Source of the DNA: Ruminococcus_G sp050944435
GTDB taxonomy: Bacteria; Bacillota; Clostridia; Lachnospirales; Lachnospiraceae
Assembly (NCBI GenBank): GCA_050944435.1
Contig: JBMNRB010000006.1
Location: forward strand, 1 to 64,000
Direction: 5' to 3'
DNA length: 64,000 bases
Part shown: positions 35,036 to 44,221 of the stretch, one piece after another
Layout: each line of letters begins with the position of its first letter
How positions within the stretch are numbered: the first letter of the stretch is position 1
Notes under the pieces: model-generated
Database searches by the model: none
Told to the model about the DNA's origin: nothing
The model's input: only the letters and a program-made list of their open reading frames with translations
Position numbers and translations under genes: made by a program

Positions 35036-36127
35036 ATGGGCAAAAAAGTAAAAAGAAGACTGTTGGCGGGCGGCATTCTGCTGGCCCTTTCTTTTTTCTT
35101 AATGGCGGCGGCCCAGGCGATGCCTGCTGCGGCGGAATGGTATGCGGAATCGGTGTACCGATGGATAACAAGGATAGTCGGCAGTATAAGCGGGGTGTTT
35201 CCATTTTCGTTGGCAGAAATATGTCTGTACATATTGTTGGCTGCTTTTGTTATTACCCTGATCAGAGCAGCGGTGAAGGGAAGGAAAAACAAAGACTTAA
35301 AAGGGGAGAGCGCAAGATGGCTGTCCTGCTGTTTTTTTGCGGGGGCGCTGTTGTTTTTCCTTTACGTAATTAACTGCGGCATCAACTATCAAAGGGTCTC
35401 TTTCTCAGAGAAGGAGGGATTTCCCATTGAAGGATATACGGATGAGGAGCTGGCAAATGTGTGTTTGTGGCTGACCGAGGAAATCAACGACCGCAGCGTC
35501 AAGGTGAAAAGGGACGAAGACGGGCAGATGAAAGCGGCGGATAATGTGAGAAATGAAGCGGCCCGGGCCATGAGAAACTTAGGAGAATTTTATCCGTCTT
35601 TGGAAGGGGATTATCCCCGGCCCAAGGAGCTTATTCTGTCACAGATTATGTCCTGGCAGAATTTGACGGGAATTTATTCTCCCTTTACCATAGAGGCCAA
35701 TTATAATGGGGATATGACAGATTATAATATACCCTTTACCCTCTGTCATGAATTATCTCATCTGCGCGGATTTATGCAGGAGGAAGAGGCCAACTTTATT
35801 GCTTTTCTCGCATGTATTTATTCTGATCAGATGGAATTTCAGTACAGCGGATATCTGTCTGCATGGATCTATGCCATGAATGAATTAAATGACAAGGATG
35901 TTGAGCGCTGGTCCCAGATTCGCCCGATGCTTTCTGAGGAGGCGGATATCGACGTGAAAGCGAACAGCGCCTTCTGGAGGCAGTATGAAGGACGGGCGTC
36001 AGAGTGGTCCGGAAAAATCAACGACGCTTATCTGAAAGTCAATGGTCAGGAAGACGGAGTGGAAAGTTATGACCGGATGGTAGAACTGGTGGTGTCTTAT
36101 TATCGGCTGAAGGCAGTATCCGGATGA
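35036..36127 (+). CDS. DUF3810-family membrane-anchored putative zinc peptidase
   Basis: The 363-residue protein has three hydrophobic segments in its first 115 residues (about 10-30, 55-80, 97-115) and a soluble C-terminal domain. That domain contains HELSH (H238, E239, H242) followed by EEEANF at 249-254, an arrangement typical of gluzincin-type zinc metallopeptidases. The DUF3810 family is uncharacterised, and no substrate can be inferred. The start follows a GAGAG-type site about 7 bases upstream. A strong terminator lies directly after the stop. Confidence 0.75.
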   Translation: MGKKVKRRLLAGGILLALSFFLMAAAQAMPAAAEWYAESVYRWITRIVGSISGVFPFSLAEICLYILLAAFVITLIRAAVKGRKNKDLKGESARWLSCCFFAGALLFFLYVINCGINYQRVSFSEKEGFPIEGYTDEELANVCLWLTEEINDRSVKVKRDEDGQMKAADNVRNEAARAMRNLGEFYPSLEGDYPRPKELILSQIMSWQNLTGIYSPFTIEANYNGDMTDYNIPFTLCHELSHLRGFMQEEEANFIAFLACIYSDQMEFQYSGYLSAWIYAMNELNDKDVERWSQIRPMLSEEADIDVKANSAFWRQYEGRASEWSGKINDAYLKVNGQEDGVESYDRMVELVVSYYRLKAVSG

Positions 36128-36130
36128 ATA

Positions 36131-36166
36131 TGGAAAAACCCGGAAGATGGCTTCCGGGTTTTTCCA
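36131..36166. terminator. Bidirectional terminator after the DUF3810 gene
   Basis: TGGAAAAACCCGGAAG (36131-36146) pairs perfectly with CTTCCGGGTTTTTCCA (36151-36166). It can serve both this gene and the convergent LysR gene. Confidence 0.88.
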
Positions 36167-36194
36167 TGTTTCGTAAAGCGGTTTTTGACAAGGG

Positions 36195-36214
36195 TAGTTA
36201 GCAAAAACTAACTA
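36195..36214. repeat. Inverted repeat TAGTTAG-N6-CTAACTA
   Basis: A perfect 7-base inverted repeat 40 bases beyond the stop of the minus-strand LysR gene. It may act as a weak terminator or a protein-binding site. Confidence 0.4.
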
Positions 36215-36255
36215 TGAGGATATCATAACATAACTGGAAAAAGAATGCAAACATT

Positions 36256-37131
36256 TTATTCAAAAGTTTTTTGGGCAGAAGACAAAAGATTCAGGAACTG
36301 TTTCATCACAGGATGATCATTGTCATAGCGGTAAAATATTCCAAAGGGCAGAGTTTCCAGATCTGTGACGGGAATATAACGAAGACCGGGCTGCCTTGCC
36401 TGGGGAATATCCGGGTAAAGGGTATATCCCAGACGGGCCTGCACAAGGGTAAAGGCGCTTTCAATATTTTCAGTAAGGTACTGCTGTTCAGGGGGAAGCT
36501 GGGAGAGAATCCTGCTCTGGGCGGCGAAGACCGGACCGGAAGTCTGCCGGGGAGAACAGGCGATAAAACTGCCGGAAAGCATGTTCTTTGTGAGGGTATC
36601 ATATTTTGCCAGCGGATGATCCGGAGGACATACGCAGGAGACAGGGGCAGAATAAAGTTTTTTGAACGATAAGGAGGACTTTTTTTGCCCTTCTTTTATG
36701 CCGAAAGCTCCGTGTATCTTTTGGGTTTCTACCAGACTCATCAGGGCAGGAAAGGGCACTACCCGGACGGAAGGGCGCAGCAGAGGATATTCTTCCGACA
36801 GTTTCTGAAAAACGGAAGGAAGCAGGTTTAATTCCATATGATTGTGACAGCCGATTTCGAAAAGGATGAAATTTTCATGTCTTCCCAGACGCTCTTTTGC
36901 AGAATGGGCGGTTTTCAGAATTAATTCGGCGTCGGGCAGAAAACGAATTCCCTCGGGCGTAAGGGATACGCTTTTGCTGGTACGTTTAAACAGTTTTACA
37001 CCAAGTTCGTCTTCCAGAGTCTGAATCTGATGGCTGACTGCGGGCTGGGTAATCCGCAGAACTTCAGATGCTCTGGAGAAGTTCAGATGTTCTGCGACGG
37101 TGATGAAACATTCTAATTGTACGGTATTCAT
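36256..37131 (-). CDS. LysR-family transcriptional regulator
   Basis: The 291-residue regulator has a typical LysR helix-turn-helix in residues 1-60 (LNFSRASEVLRITQPAVSHQIQ split around residue 27) and a LysR substrate-binding domain from about residue 90. It is divergent from the MarR/ABC exporter genes at 37275, but those have their own regulator. The target genes are not obvious. Confidence 0.87.
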   Translation of the reverse strand: MNTVQLECFITVAEHLNFSRASEVLRITQPAVSHQIQTLEDELGVKLFKRTSKSVSLTPEGIRFLPDAELILKTAHSAKERLGRHENFILFEIGCHNHMELNLLPSVFQKLSEEYPLLRPSVRVVPFPALMSLVETQKIHGAFGIKEGQKKSSLSFKKLYSAPVSCVCPPDHPLAKYDTLTKNMLSGSFIACSPRQTSGPVFAAQSRILSQLPPEQQYLTENIESAFTLVQARLGYTLYPDIPQARQPGLRYIPVTDLETLPFGIFYRYDNDHPVMKQFLNLLSSAQKTFE

Positions 37132-37274
37132 ATCTGACTCCTGACTTTCTAATTAATATTTATAAAAAATCTTTATAGATTATAACATCTTTGGATTTCA
37201 CATTCAAGTTAATTCGAGATAGAATCATTGTGGATGGAATGGTAAGGGTACGAACTGTTTGGAGGCAAACGGTT

Positions 37275-37781
37275 ATGGCTGAAAAAGGGGGCGCAGACAG
37301 AATAATGGGAGGAAAATATCAGGAGGCAGAGCTGTTATTCCTCATGAAGAAAATTAATATTCATCTGGAGATACGGCTGGAAAAGATACTGAAGCAGCAG
37401 AACATCAGCGGAACGCAGGTATATTTCCTGGTGTATATTCTGCGCCGCCATCCGATGGGGACTTACATCACGGATATGTATCGTGAAATAGGAATCTCCA
37501 AGGCAACGCTGTCCGGCCTGGTAAAGAAAATGAGAGGGAAAGGATATCTTTGTTTTCAGGAAAATCCTGGGGACACCAGGAGAAAGAAAGTCGTGCCCAC
37601 CAGAAAGCTGATGGAGGAAAGCAAAGAACTGCTGCAGAGGGCACAGGGAATGGAAACAGAAATTTTTGAAGCTTTGGACTCTGATGAAAAGAAACAACTG
37701 TGGAACCTGCAGCAGAAAATCCTGAAAAAATTAAAAGAGACAGAGCAAAAAAAGGAGGTACAGGATGAAAGCTGTTCTTAA
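37275..37781 (+). CDS. MarR-family transcriptional regulator
   Basis: This 168-residue protein is a winged helix-turn-helix regulator of the MarR type. The recognition part is YREIGISKATLSGLVKKMRGKGY (about residues 70-92, given here as its core ISKATLSGLVKKM), followed by the wing residues DTRRKKVVPT. GGAGG stands 9 bases before ATG 37275, although the frame is open from 37191. It overlaps the first ABC exporter gene by 17 bases and probably represses this operon, relieved by a drug-like ligand. Confidence 0.83.
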   Translation: MAEKGGADRIMGGKYQEAELLFLMKKINIHLEIRLEKILKQQNISGTQVYFLVYILRRHPMGTYITDMYREIGISKATLSGLVKKMRGKGYLCFQENPGDTRRKKVVPTRKLMEESKELLQRAQGMETEIFEALDSDEKKQLWNLQQKILKKLKETEQKKEVQDESCS

Positions 37782-39504
37782 ACAACTAAAACAGTATAAA
37801 AGGGATACGTTCCTGACTATGGCTTTTACTACACTGGAAGTGATTATGGAAGTGCTTCTCCCTTTTATCACGGCAATGATCATTGACGAGGGGCTGGAAC
37901 AGTCAGATATGCCCGCTATTTTAAAACTGGGCATTCTTATGCTGGTGATGGCGGCGGTCAGTCTGTTTTCAGGTGCCATGGCGGGAAGATTTGCTGCCAG
38001 CGCCTCGTCAGGTTTCGCGTGTAATTTGCGGGAAAGCATGTACAGATGTGTTCAGAATTATTCATTTTCCAATATCGACAAATTCAGTACAGCCGGACTG
38101 GTCACACGTATGACTACGGATGTGACCAATCTGCAGAATGCATTTCAGATGGTGATCCGTATCGCCGTACGTGCGCCCCTGATGCTGATCTGCAGTATGG
38201 CAATGTGTTTTACCATTAATTACCGTCTGAGTTTTATGTTTCTGGCGGCTATGTGCTTTCTGGCGGTGATTCTCGGCGTAATTATGAAAAAATCTTTCCC
38301 GGTGTTTCGGGAAGTTTTCGACCGGTATGATGATCTTAATGCAAGTGTGCAGGAAAATGTTACCGCCATTCGTGTAGTCAAAGCATACGTAAGGGAGGAT
38401 TATGAAAAGCAAAAATTCAACAAAGCGGCTCAGAATCTCTATCGTCTGTTTGTGAAAGCGGAAAGTATGCTGGCTGTCAACAATCCGGCAATGATGATTG
38501 TCGTCTATGGATGCATCACGGCGGTATCCTGGTTTGGATCGCAGTTTATTGTTGCCGGTTCCATGAGTACGGGAGACATTACCTCCCTTTTCAGTTATAT
38601 TACTTCCACTATGATGTCGTTGATGATGCTGTCGATGATCTTTGTCATGGTAAGTATGAGTTCTGCCAGTGTGAAACGTATTTCAGAAGTGCTGGATGAG
38701 AAGGCCGATCTTCGTGACCCGGAGCATCCGGCGACGGAAGTGGCGGATGGAAGCATCGATTTCGATCATGTAAGTTTTTCTTATAAACATGGAACGGGAG
38801 AGGAAACGTTGACGGATATTGATCTTCATATCCGATCCGGAGAAACCATCGGCATAATCGGCGGTACCGGCTGCGGCAAATCCAGCCTTGTCAATCTGAT
38901 CAGCCGTCTTTACGATGTGTCGGAAGGGAAAGTAAAGGTGGGAGGAAAGGATGTGCGGGAGTACGACATGGAAGTGCTCAGAAATGAAGTTTCCGTTGTG
39001 CTGCAGAAAAATGTGCTTTTTTCCGGTACGATTTTGGACAATCTGCGCTGGGGCAGAGAGGAGGCAACGGAGGAAGAGTGCAAAAAAGCCTGCGAAGCCG
39101 CCTGTGCGTCAGAATTTATTGACCGGCTTCCCAAAGGATACCATACCTGGATTGAACGGGGCGGCACGAACGTATCCGGCGGACAGAAACAGCGGCTTTG
39201 CATTGCCAGAGCGCTGCTGAAAAAGCCTAAAGTTCTGATCCTTGATGATTCCACCAGCGCCGTGGATACAGCCACAGACGCTAAGATCAGGAAAGCTTTT
39301 CAGACCTATATCCCGGGAACCACTAAAATCATCATCGCTCAGCGAGTATCCAGCGTTCAGGATGCAGATCGGATTCTGGTTCTGGAAAATGGCCGTATCC
39401 ACGGGTTTGACACTCATGAACATCTGCTGGAAAGCAATGAGATTTATCGCGATATCTACGAATCCCAGACCCAGGGAGGCGGAGATTTCGACCAGGCAGT
39501 ATGA
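37765..39504 (+). CDS. ABC exporter, degenerate-site subunit
   Basis: This 579-residue half-transporter has a six-helix membrane domain (about residues 15-310) and a C-terminal ATPase. Walker A is GGTGCGKSS and the signature is the canonical VSGGQ, but the Walker B glutamate is replaced by aspartate (ILDDSTSAVD) and the switch histidine by glutamine (IIIAQRVSS). These changes mark the degenerate ATP site of heterodimeric exporters of the LmrCD/BmrCD/TM287-288 type. AGGAGG precedes the start. Confidence 0.93.
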   Translation: MKAVLKQLKQYKRDTFLTMAFTTLEVIMEVLLPFITAMIIDEGLEQSDMPAILKLGILMLVMAAVSLFSGAMAGRFAASASSGFACNLRESMYRCVQNYSFSNIDKFSTAGLVTRMTTDVTNLQNAFQMVIRIAVRAPLMLICSMAMCFTINYRLSFMFLAAMCFLAVILGVIMKKSFPVFREVFDRYDDLNASVQENVTAIRVVKAYVREDYEKQKFNKAAQNLYRLFVKAESMLAVNNPAMMIVVYGCITAVSWFGSQFIVAGSMSTGDITSLFSYITSTMMSLMMLSMIFVMVSMSSASVKRISEVLDEKADLRDPEHPATEVADGSIDFDHVSFSYKHGTGEETLTDIDLHIRSGETIGIIGGTGCGKSSLVNLISRLYDVSEGKVKVGGKDVREYDMEVLRNEVSVVLQKNVLFSGTILDNLRWGREEATEEECKKACEAACASEFIDRLPKGYHTWIERGGTNVSGGQKQRLCIARALLKKPKVLILDDSTSAVDTATDAKIRKAFQTYIPGTTKIIIAQRVSSVQDADRILVLENGRIHGFDTHEHLLESNEIYRDIYESQTQGGGDFDQAV

Positions 39505-39528
39505 TGGGCGGAAAGGAGAGTTCAATTA

Positions 39529-41403
39529 ATGAAAAATAAGAAAAAAGCATCGTCCCTGTATGTGCTGAAGCGGCTTCTGGCATATATGGTGAAAAACTAT
39601 AAATTTTCATTTTTCGTGGTGGTGGTCTGTATCATTGTGGGCGCTTTCGCCACCATGAGGGGAATGTTGTTTGTTCAGTCCCTGGTAGACGATTATATTA
39701 TGCCGCTTCTGCATACGGAGAATCCGGATTTCGGACCCTTGGCCCGCGCTTTATCCGGCATTGTAATATTTTACATTATCGGTGTTGCGGCAGCGTATGC
39801 CTATAACAGGATTATGGTAAATGTCAGTCAGGGAACCATGAGAAAATTTCGTGATGAATTGTTTTCCAATATGGAATCCCTGCCCATCAAGTATTTTGAC
39901 ACCCACGCCCACGGCGATATCATGTCCGTCTATACCAACGATGTAGATACTTTGCGTCAGTTGTTCAGTCAGAGTATTCCTCAGATCATAAACTCCGCTG
40001 CCACTTTGGTGGCGGCCTTCATCTCCATGATCGTGCTGAATATTCCGCTGACAGTGGTGACGGTGCTTATGGCTCTGGTTATGCTGAAAGTGACGACGGT
40101 ATTTTCTGGTCTGTCGGCAAAATATTTTCAGAAGCAGCAGAAAGATCTGGGAAATGTGGACGGATATATTGAGGAAATGATGGATGGTCAGAAGGTTGTC
40201 AAAGTATTCTGTCATGAAGAACAGGCCATGAGAGAGTTTAAAAAGCTGAACGATCAGCTGAGAGACAGTGGGGATAAAGCCAATCGTTACGCCAATTTGC
40301 TGATGCCCATCAATGCTAATATCGGAAATTTGAGTTACGTACTGTGCGCGGTAATCGGAGCGCTGCTGGCTTTAAATGGAGTGACTGGGATGACCGTGGG
40401 AACGGTAATTGCGTTTGTGGGATTGAATAAAAACTTTAATCAGCCAATTACACAGATCAGCCAGCAGATGAATGCCATTGTCATGGCCGCGGCAGGAGCC
40501 GAAAGGGTATTTGCGCTGCTGGATGAGAAGCCGGAAGAGGATCAGGGATATGTGGAGCTGGTTCACGCAAAAGAAAATGGGGACGGTACGTTGACGGAAT
40601 CAGAGAAACGTACAGGAGTATGGGCATGGAAACATCCCCATAAAGCGGACGGCACTGTGACATATCAGAAAATGGAAGGAGGCATCGTATTCGATGGAGT
40701 GGATTTTGGTTATGAGGATGACAAGATGGTGCTTCATGAAATTAAAATGTATGCCCATCCAGGCCAGAAAATTGCTCTTGTGGGTTCCACCGGAGCGGGA
40801 AAGACTACGATTACAAACCTGATTAACCGGTTCTATGATATACAGGACGGTAAAATCCGTTACGATGGAATAAATATCAATAAAATCAAAAAACCGGATC
40901 TGCGCCGGTCACTGGGAATGGTGCTGCAGGATACGCATCTGTTTACCGGGACGGTCATGGATAATATCCGCTACGGCAAGCTTGACGCTACCGACAGCGA
41001 ATGTGTGGCGGCGGCGAAACTGGCCAATGCAGACGGTTTTATCCGCAGGCTGCCTGACGGTTATCAGACCATGATCACCGGTGACGGCGGTAATTTAAGT
41101 CAGGGACAGCGGCAGCTTTTGGCAATTGCCAGAGCGGCGGTGGCAGATCCGCCGGTGCTTATTCTGGATGAAGCCACTTCTTCCATCGACACCAGGACAG
41201 AAGGTCTGGTACAGGCCGGTATGGACGCGCTGATGCAGGGACGGACCACCTTTGTCATTGCCCATCGGCTGTCTACCATTAAAAATTCCGACTGTATCAT
41301 GGTTATGGAACAGGGCAGGATCATTGAAAGGGGCAGCCACAATGAGCTGATCGCGGCCAAAGGAAAATATTATCAGCTTTATACGGGAAATTTTGCCGCG
41401 TAA
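39529..41403 (+). CDS. ABC exporter, catalytic-site subunit
   Basis: The 624-residue partner keeps the catalytic Walker B glutamate (ILDEATSSID) and switch histidine (VIAHRLSTI), but its signature is the variant LSQGQ. An insertion of about 40 residues precedes the ATPase domain (AKENGDGTLTESEKRTG region), as in one subunit of many heterodimeric exporters. The complementary defects in the two genes show that they form one transporter. Drug or lipid export is likely, and the MarR gene upstream supports a drug-responsive role. Confidence 0.93.
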   Translation: MKNKKKASSLYVLKRLLAYMVKNYKFSFFVVVVCIIVGAFATMRGMLFVQSLVDDYIMPLLHTENPDFGPLARALSGIVIFYIIGVAAAYAYNRIMVNVSQGTMRKFRDELFSNMESLPIKYFDTHAHGDIMSVYTNDVDTLRQLFSQSIPQIINSAATLVAAFISMIVLNIPLTVVTVLMALVMLKVTTVFSGLSAKYFQKQQKDLGNVDGYIEEMMDGQKVVKVFCHEEQAMREFKKLNDQLRDSGDKANRYANLLMPINANIGNLSYVLCAVIGALLALNGVTGMTVGTVIAFVGLNKNFNQPITQISQQMNAIVMAAAGAERVFALLDEKPEEDQGYVELVHAKENGDGTLTESEKRTGVWAWKHPHKADGTVTYQKMEGGIVFDGVDFGYEDDKMVLHEIKMYAHPGQKIALVGSTGAGKTTITNLINRFYDIQDGKIRYDGININKIKKPDLRRSLGMVLQDTHLFTGTVMDNIRYGKLDATDSECVAAAKLANADGFIRRLPDGYQTMITGDGGNLSQGQRQLLAIARAAVADPPVLILDEATSSIDTRTEGLVQAGMDALMQGRTTFVIAHRLSTIKNSDCIMVMEQGRIIERGSHNELIAAKGKYYQLYTGNFAA

Positions 41404-41432
41404 TCTGTCCGGCAGCAGGCAAAAGAGCTTAT

Positions 41433-41460
41433 GAAAAGAGGATATCACATCCTCTTTTTA
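41433..41460 (+). terminator. Terminator after the ABC exporter operon
   Basis: AAAAGAGGAT pairs with ATCCTCTTTT around ATCAC, followed by more T. Confidence 0.85.
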
Positions 41461-41552
41461 TTTTGCCTGCAGCTAACCCATTGACCAGGGGAAAAGAATG
41501 CAGTAACATAAATCTGCACAGAGATTAATACGTTGAAAAGAGGGGACGGAAA

Positions 41553-42914
41553 TTGAAAAAAAGCAAGTACGAGATAGATATGTGCAATGGCTCCATAATG
41601 GACAAGCTGATTACTTTTTCACTGCCGCTGATGCTGACCAGCATTCTTCAGCTGATGTTCAATGCGGTGGATATCATCGTGGTCGGCAGGTTTACCAACA
41701 GTCAGGCTCTGGCGGCCGTTGGTTCAACGACGGCGCTGATCAATATTTTTACCAATTTATTTATTGGTATTTCCATGGGCGCCAATGTTCTGGCGGCGCG
41801 ATATTATGCGGCAGGACGCGACAGAGAAATGTCGGAGGTTGTGCATACCTCGGTGGCGGTGGCGCTGATCAGCGGAATTCTCATGGCCTTTGTGGGATTC
41901 GGCATGGCGGGCTGGGCACTGGAGCTGATGGCCACTCCCCAGGATGTGATTCACCTTTCCACTACATATATGAAAATCTATTTTCTGGGCATGCCTTTTT
42001 TCATGCTTTACAATTACGGCGCTGCCATTTTAAGGGCGGTGGGGGACACCCGGCGGCCGCTGCTGTTTCTTGCGCTGTCGGGAATGGCCAATGTGGTCTT
42101 GGATCTTCTGCTGGTCATCGTCATTCCCCTGGGAGTGGCCGGCGTGGCCATCGGAACGGTAACTTCTCAGATGATTTCCAGTATTCTGGTCCTTCGCTGT
42201 CTCTGCAGATCAGAAGGAAGTTATCAGCTTCATTTCTCCAAGCTGGCGGTTAAAGGCGTACATCTGAAACGGATTTTTCAGGTGGGAATTCCGGCGGGAA
42301 TTCAGACTACCGTCATCAATTTTTCCAATGCGCTGCTGCAGTCCTCTGTTAACTCTTTTGGGGCGACGGCAATGGCGGGATATACGGCGGCCAACAATAT
42401 CATCGGATTTTTATATGCGGCCGTCAACGCAGTCACCCAGGCCTGCATGAGTTTTACCAGCCAGAATTACGGCGTGAGAAAAACAAAACGGATGGATCGG
42501 GTATTGCTGGACTGCATGGTACTGTCGGTGGGGGTGTCCGCGGTGTTGGGCATTGGCGCCTATTTGTTCGGAGGACAGCTTTTGAAAATTTATACCGCTG
42601 ACGGGGAAGTCATTCAATGCGGTCTGGAGATTCTGTCGATCACGACGGTTCCTTACTTTCTGTGCGGAATCATGGACCTTCTCCCTGGAGCGCTGCGGGG
42701 AATGGGATATTCTGCAGTCACCATGGTGCTGTCGGTTATTGGAACGGTGGGAACCAGAATTGTATGGATCTATGGATTTTTTCCCCATCATAGATCGCTG
42801 TATTTCCTGTTTATCTCCTATCCGGGTTCCTGGATCATTACGATTATTATGCAGGGCATCTGTTTTATGATGGTGAGAAAAGCATGTCACCGGAAATTAA
42901 ACGCGGCAGGATAA
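41553..42914 (+). CDS. MATE-family efflux transporter
   Basis: This 453-residue protein has twelve predicted membrane segments in two related halves. It has the family-typical start ITFSLPLMLTSILQLMFNAVD and the second-half match AGYTAANNIIGF. MATE proteins export drugs or metabolites using a Na+ or H+ gradient. The start is TTG at 41553, with GGGGACGG shortly upstream. The substrate is unknown. Confidence 0.9.
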   Translation: MKKSKYEIDMCNGSIMDKLITFSLPLMLTSILQLMFNAVDIIVVGRFTNSQALAAVGSTTALINIFTNLFIGISMGANVLAARYYAAGRDREMSEVVHTSVAVALISGILMAFVGFGMAGWALELMATPQDVIHLSTTYMKIYFLGMPFFMLYNYGAAILRAVGDTRRPLLFLALSGMANVVLDLLLVIVIPLGVAGVAIGTVTSQMISSILVLRCLCRSEGSYQLHFSKLAVKGVHLKRIFQVGIPAGIQTTVINFSNALLQSSVNSFGATAMAGYTAANNIIGFLYAAVNAVTQACMSFTSQNYGVRKTKRMDRVLLDCMVLSVGVSAVLGIGAYLFGGQLLKIYTADGEVIQCGLEILSITTVPYFLCGIMDLLPGALRGMGYSAVTMVLSVIGTVGTRIVWIYGFFPHHRSLYFLFISYPGSWIITIIMQGICFMMVRKACHRKLNAAG

Positions 42915-42971
42915 AAAAGAAAATTGTATTTTCCGCTATTTTGTGATATTTTTACCTGGGAGGGATGAGAA

Positions 42972-43511
42972 ATGAGCAGCATGGATACATTTACAGGGAA
43001 AAAGATCGACCCTATGGAAATTACGGCAGAAGATATAACCATGAAGGACATCGCCCATGCATTGAGTCTGATCTGCCGGGGCGGCGGCCATATAAAATAT
43101 TTCTATTCGGTGGGTCAGCATTCCATCAATTGTTATAAAGAGGCGCGGGCCAGGAAATGGACGAAGCGGATGCAGCTTGCCTGTCTGCTGCATGATGCCA
43201 GCGAGGCGTATATTTCCGACATTGTCCGGCCGGTCAAAGGGTATCTGACCAACTATCTTGAAATTGAACAGATGATCATGGAAAAGGTAGCGGAAAAATT
43301 TGGATTAGAAGATCTCACCGCGGAAGAGAAAAGAAAATGGAGACAGATTGACGATGAAATACTGGACTATGAGCTGAAGGCCATGATGACGGGCCATCAG
43401 GACAGAGTACTGCCGAAACTGTTTTCCAAGCCGGATGTATCAGAGAAACCGTGGCGAGATGTGGAATCGGAGTTTATGGAAATCGCAGCATCATTGACGG
43501 CGGTAAAATAG
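42972..43511 (+). CDS. HD-domain hydrolase, YfbR-like
   Basis: This 179-residue phosphohydrolase has a compact HD motif: H-x-N near residue 50 (VGQHSINCYKEA), the central HDASEAYISDI (about residues 74-84) and a distal aspartate in the DDEILDYE helix. The layout resembles YfbR-type 5'-deoxynucleotidases and related HD proteins. The exact substrate is uncertain. GGGAGGG lies 8-10 bases before the ATG. Confidence 0.75.
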   Translation: MSSMDTFTGKKIDPMEITAEDITMKDIAHALSLICRGGGHIKYFYSVGQHSINCYKEARARKWTKRMQLACLLHDASEAYISDIVRPVKGYLTNYLEIEQMIMEKVAEKFGLEDLTAEEKRKWRQIDDEILDYELKAMMTGHQDRVLPKLFSKPDVSEKPWRDVESEFMEIAASLTAVK

Positions 43512-43550
43512 TTTTGCCGGCGATATGCAGCACAGAGAGGAGGCAGGGAT

Positions 43551-44054
43551 ATGGAGTGTGTTCTGCGCCAGTGGAAAGCGGAAGACAGAAGGGATCTGGC
43601 AAAGATAGTAAACAACAAAAAGGTTTTGGATAATCTGCGGGATGGAATTCCTTATCCTTATACGGAAAAGGATGCGGGTGAATTTATCCGTTCTGTACTG
43701 GCGGCGGATCCGGCGGAAACTATCGCATTTGCCATTACGGTAAGCGAAAGAGTAGTTGGAAGCATAGGCGTGTACCGCTGCGGCAATATTCATTTTCGAA
43801 CGGCAGAAATGGGATACTATATCGGAGAGGAGTACTGGGGTCAGGGTTATGCTACCAGCGCGGTAAAACAAGTCTGCAAATACGTTTTTTCCCACACGGA
43901 TATTATCCGGATTTTTGCCGAACCCTTCGCATATAACAAAGCTTCCTGCGCTGTTCTGGAAAAAGCAGGGTTTCAGTATGAAGGGACGCTTCACAGCAAT
44001 GGGGTTAAAAACGGAAGAATTTTAGATATGCAAATGTATGCCATGATAAAATAA
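43551..44054 (+). CDS. GNAT-family N-acetyltransferase
   Basis: This 167-residue RimJ/RimL-type acetyltransferase has the acetyl-CoA pyrophosphate loop EEYWGQGYATSAV (about residues 92-104) and a C-terminal NKASCAVLEKAGFQYEG. It uses acetyl-CoA to acetylate an amine, on a protein N-terminus or a small molecule; the substrate is unknown. GGAGG precedes the ATG. A 1.3-kb gap-free stretch leads on to the potassium operon promoter. Confidence 0.87.
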   Translation: MECVLRQWKAEDRRDLAKIVNNKKVLDNLRDGIPYPYTEKDAGEFIRSVLAADPAETIAFAITVSERVVGSIGVYRCGNIHFRTAEMGYYIGEEYWGQGYATSAVKQVCKYVFSHTDIIRIFAEPFAYNKASCAVLEKAGFQYEGTLHSNGVKNGRILDMQMYAMIK

Positions 44055-44159
44055 TCAAAATGGCAGGCGGTTTTACAGTGGTGCAAAAAGGAAATTTAGG
44101 GGATAAAACACAGATTTTTTCAGAATCTTCCTCCCGGCAAAAGAAGAAAATTCGTCATA

Positions 44160-44196
44160 TTGACTTTTCGATTTATAAATGGTATCTTAGTACCAT
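44160..44196 (+). promoter_or_regulatory. Promoter of the Ktr operon with an inverted repeat over the -10 box
   Basis: TTGACT (44160-44165), a 17-base spacer and TATCTT (44183-44188). The -10 box lies inside the perfect inverted repeat ATGGTA-TCTTAG-TACCAT (44179-44196), where a bound repressor would block RNA polymerase. Confidence 0.65.
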
Positions 44197-44221
44197 CTCT
44201 TGCAGGGAGGAAGGATATAAA

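Noticed and set aside
36185..36214. TTGACA followed by TAACTA, possible promoter antisense to the LysR gene
   Set aside because: The -10 box is poor and lies inside the inverted repeat; nothing downstream on that strand until 37275.
41582..42253. 223-codon plus-strand ORF rich in G, H and Q
   Set aside because: Alternative frame of the MATE transporter gene.
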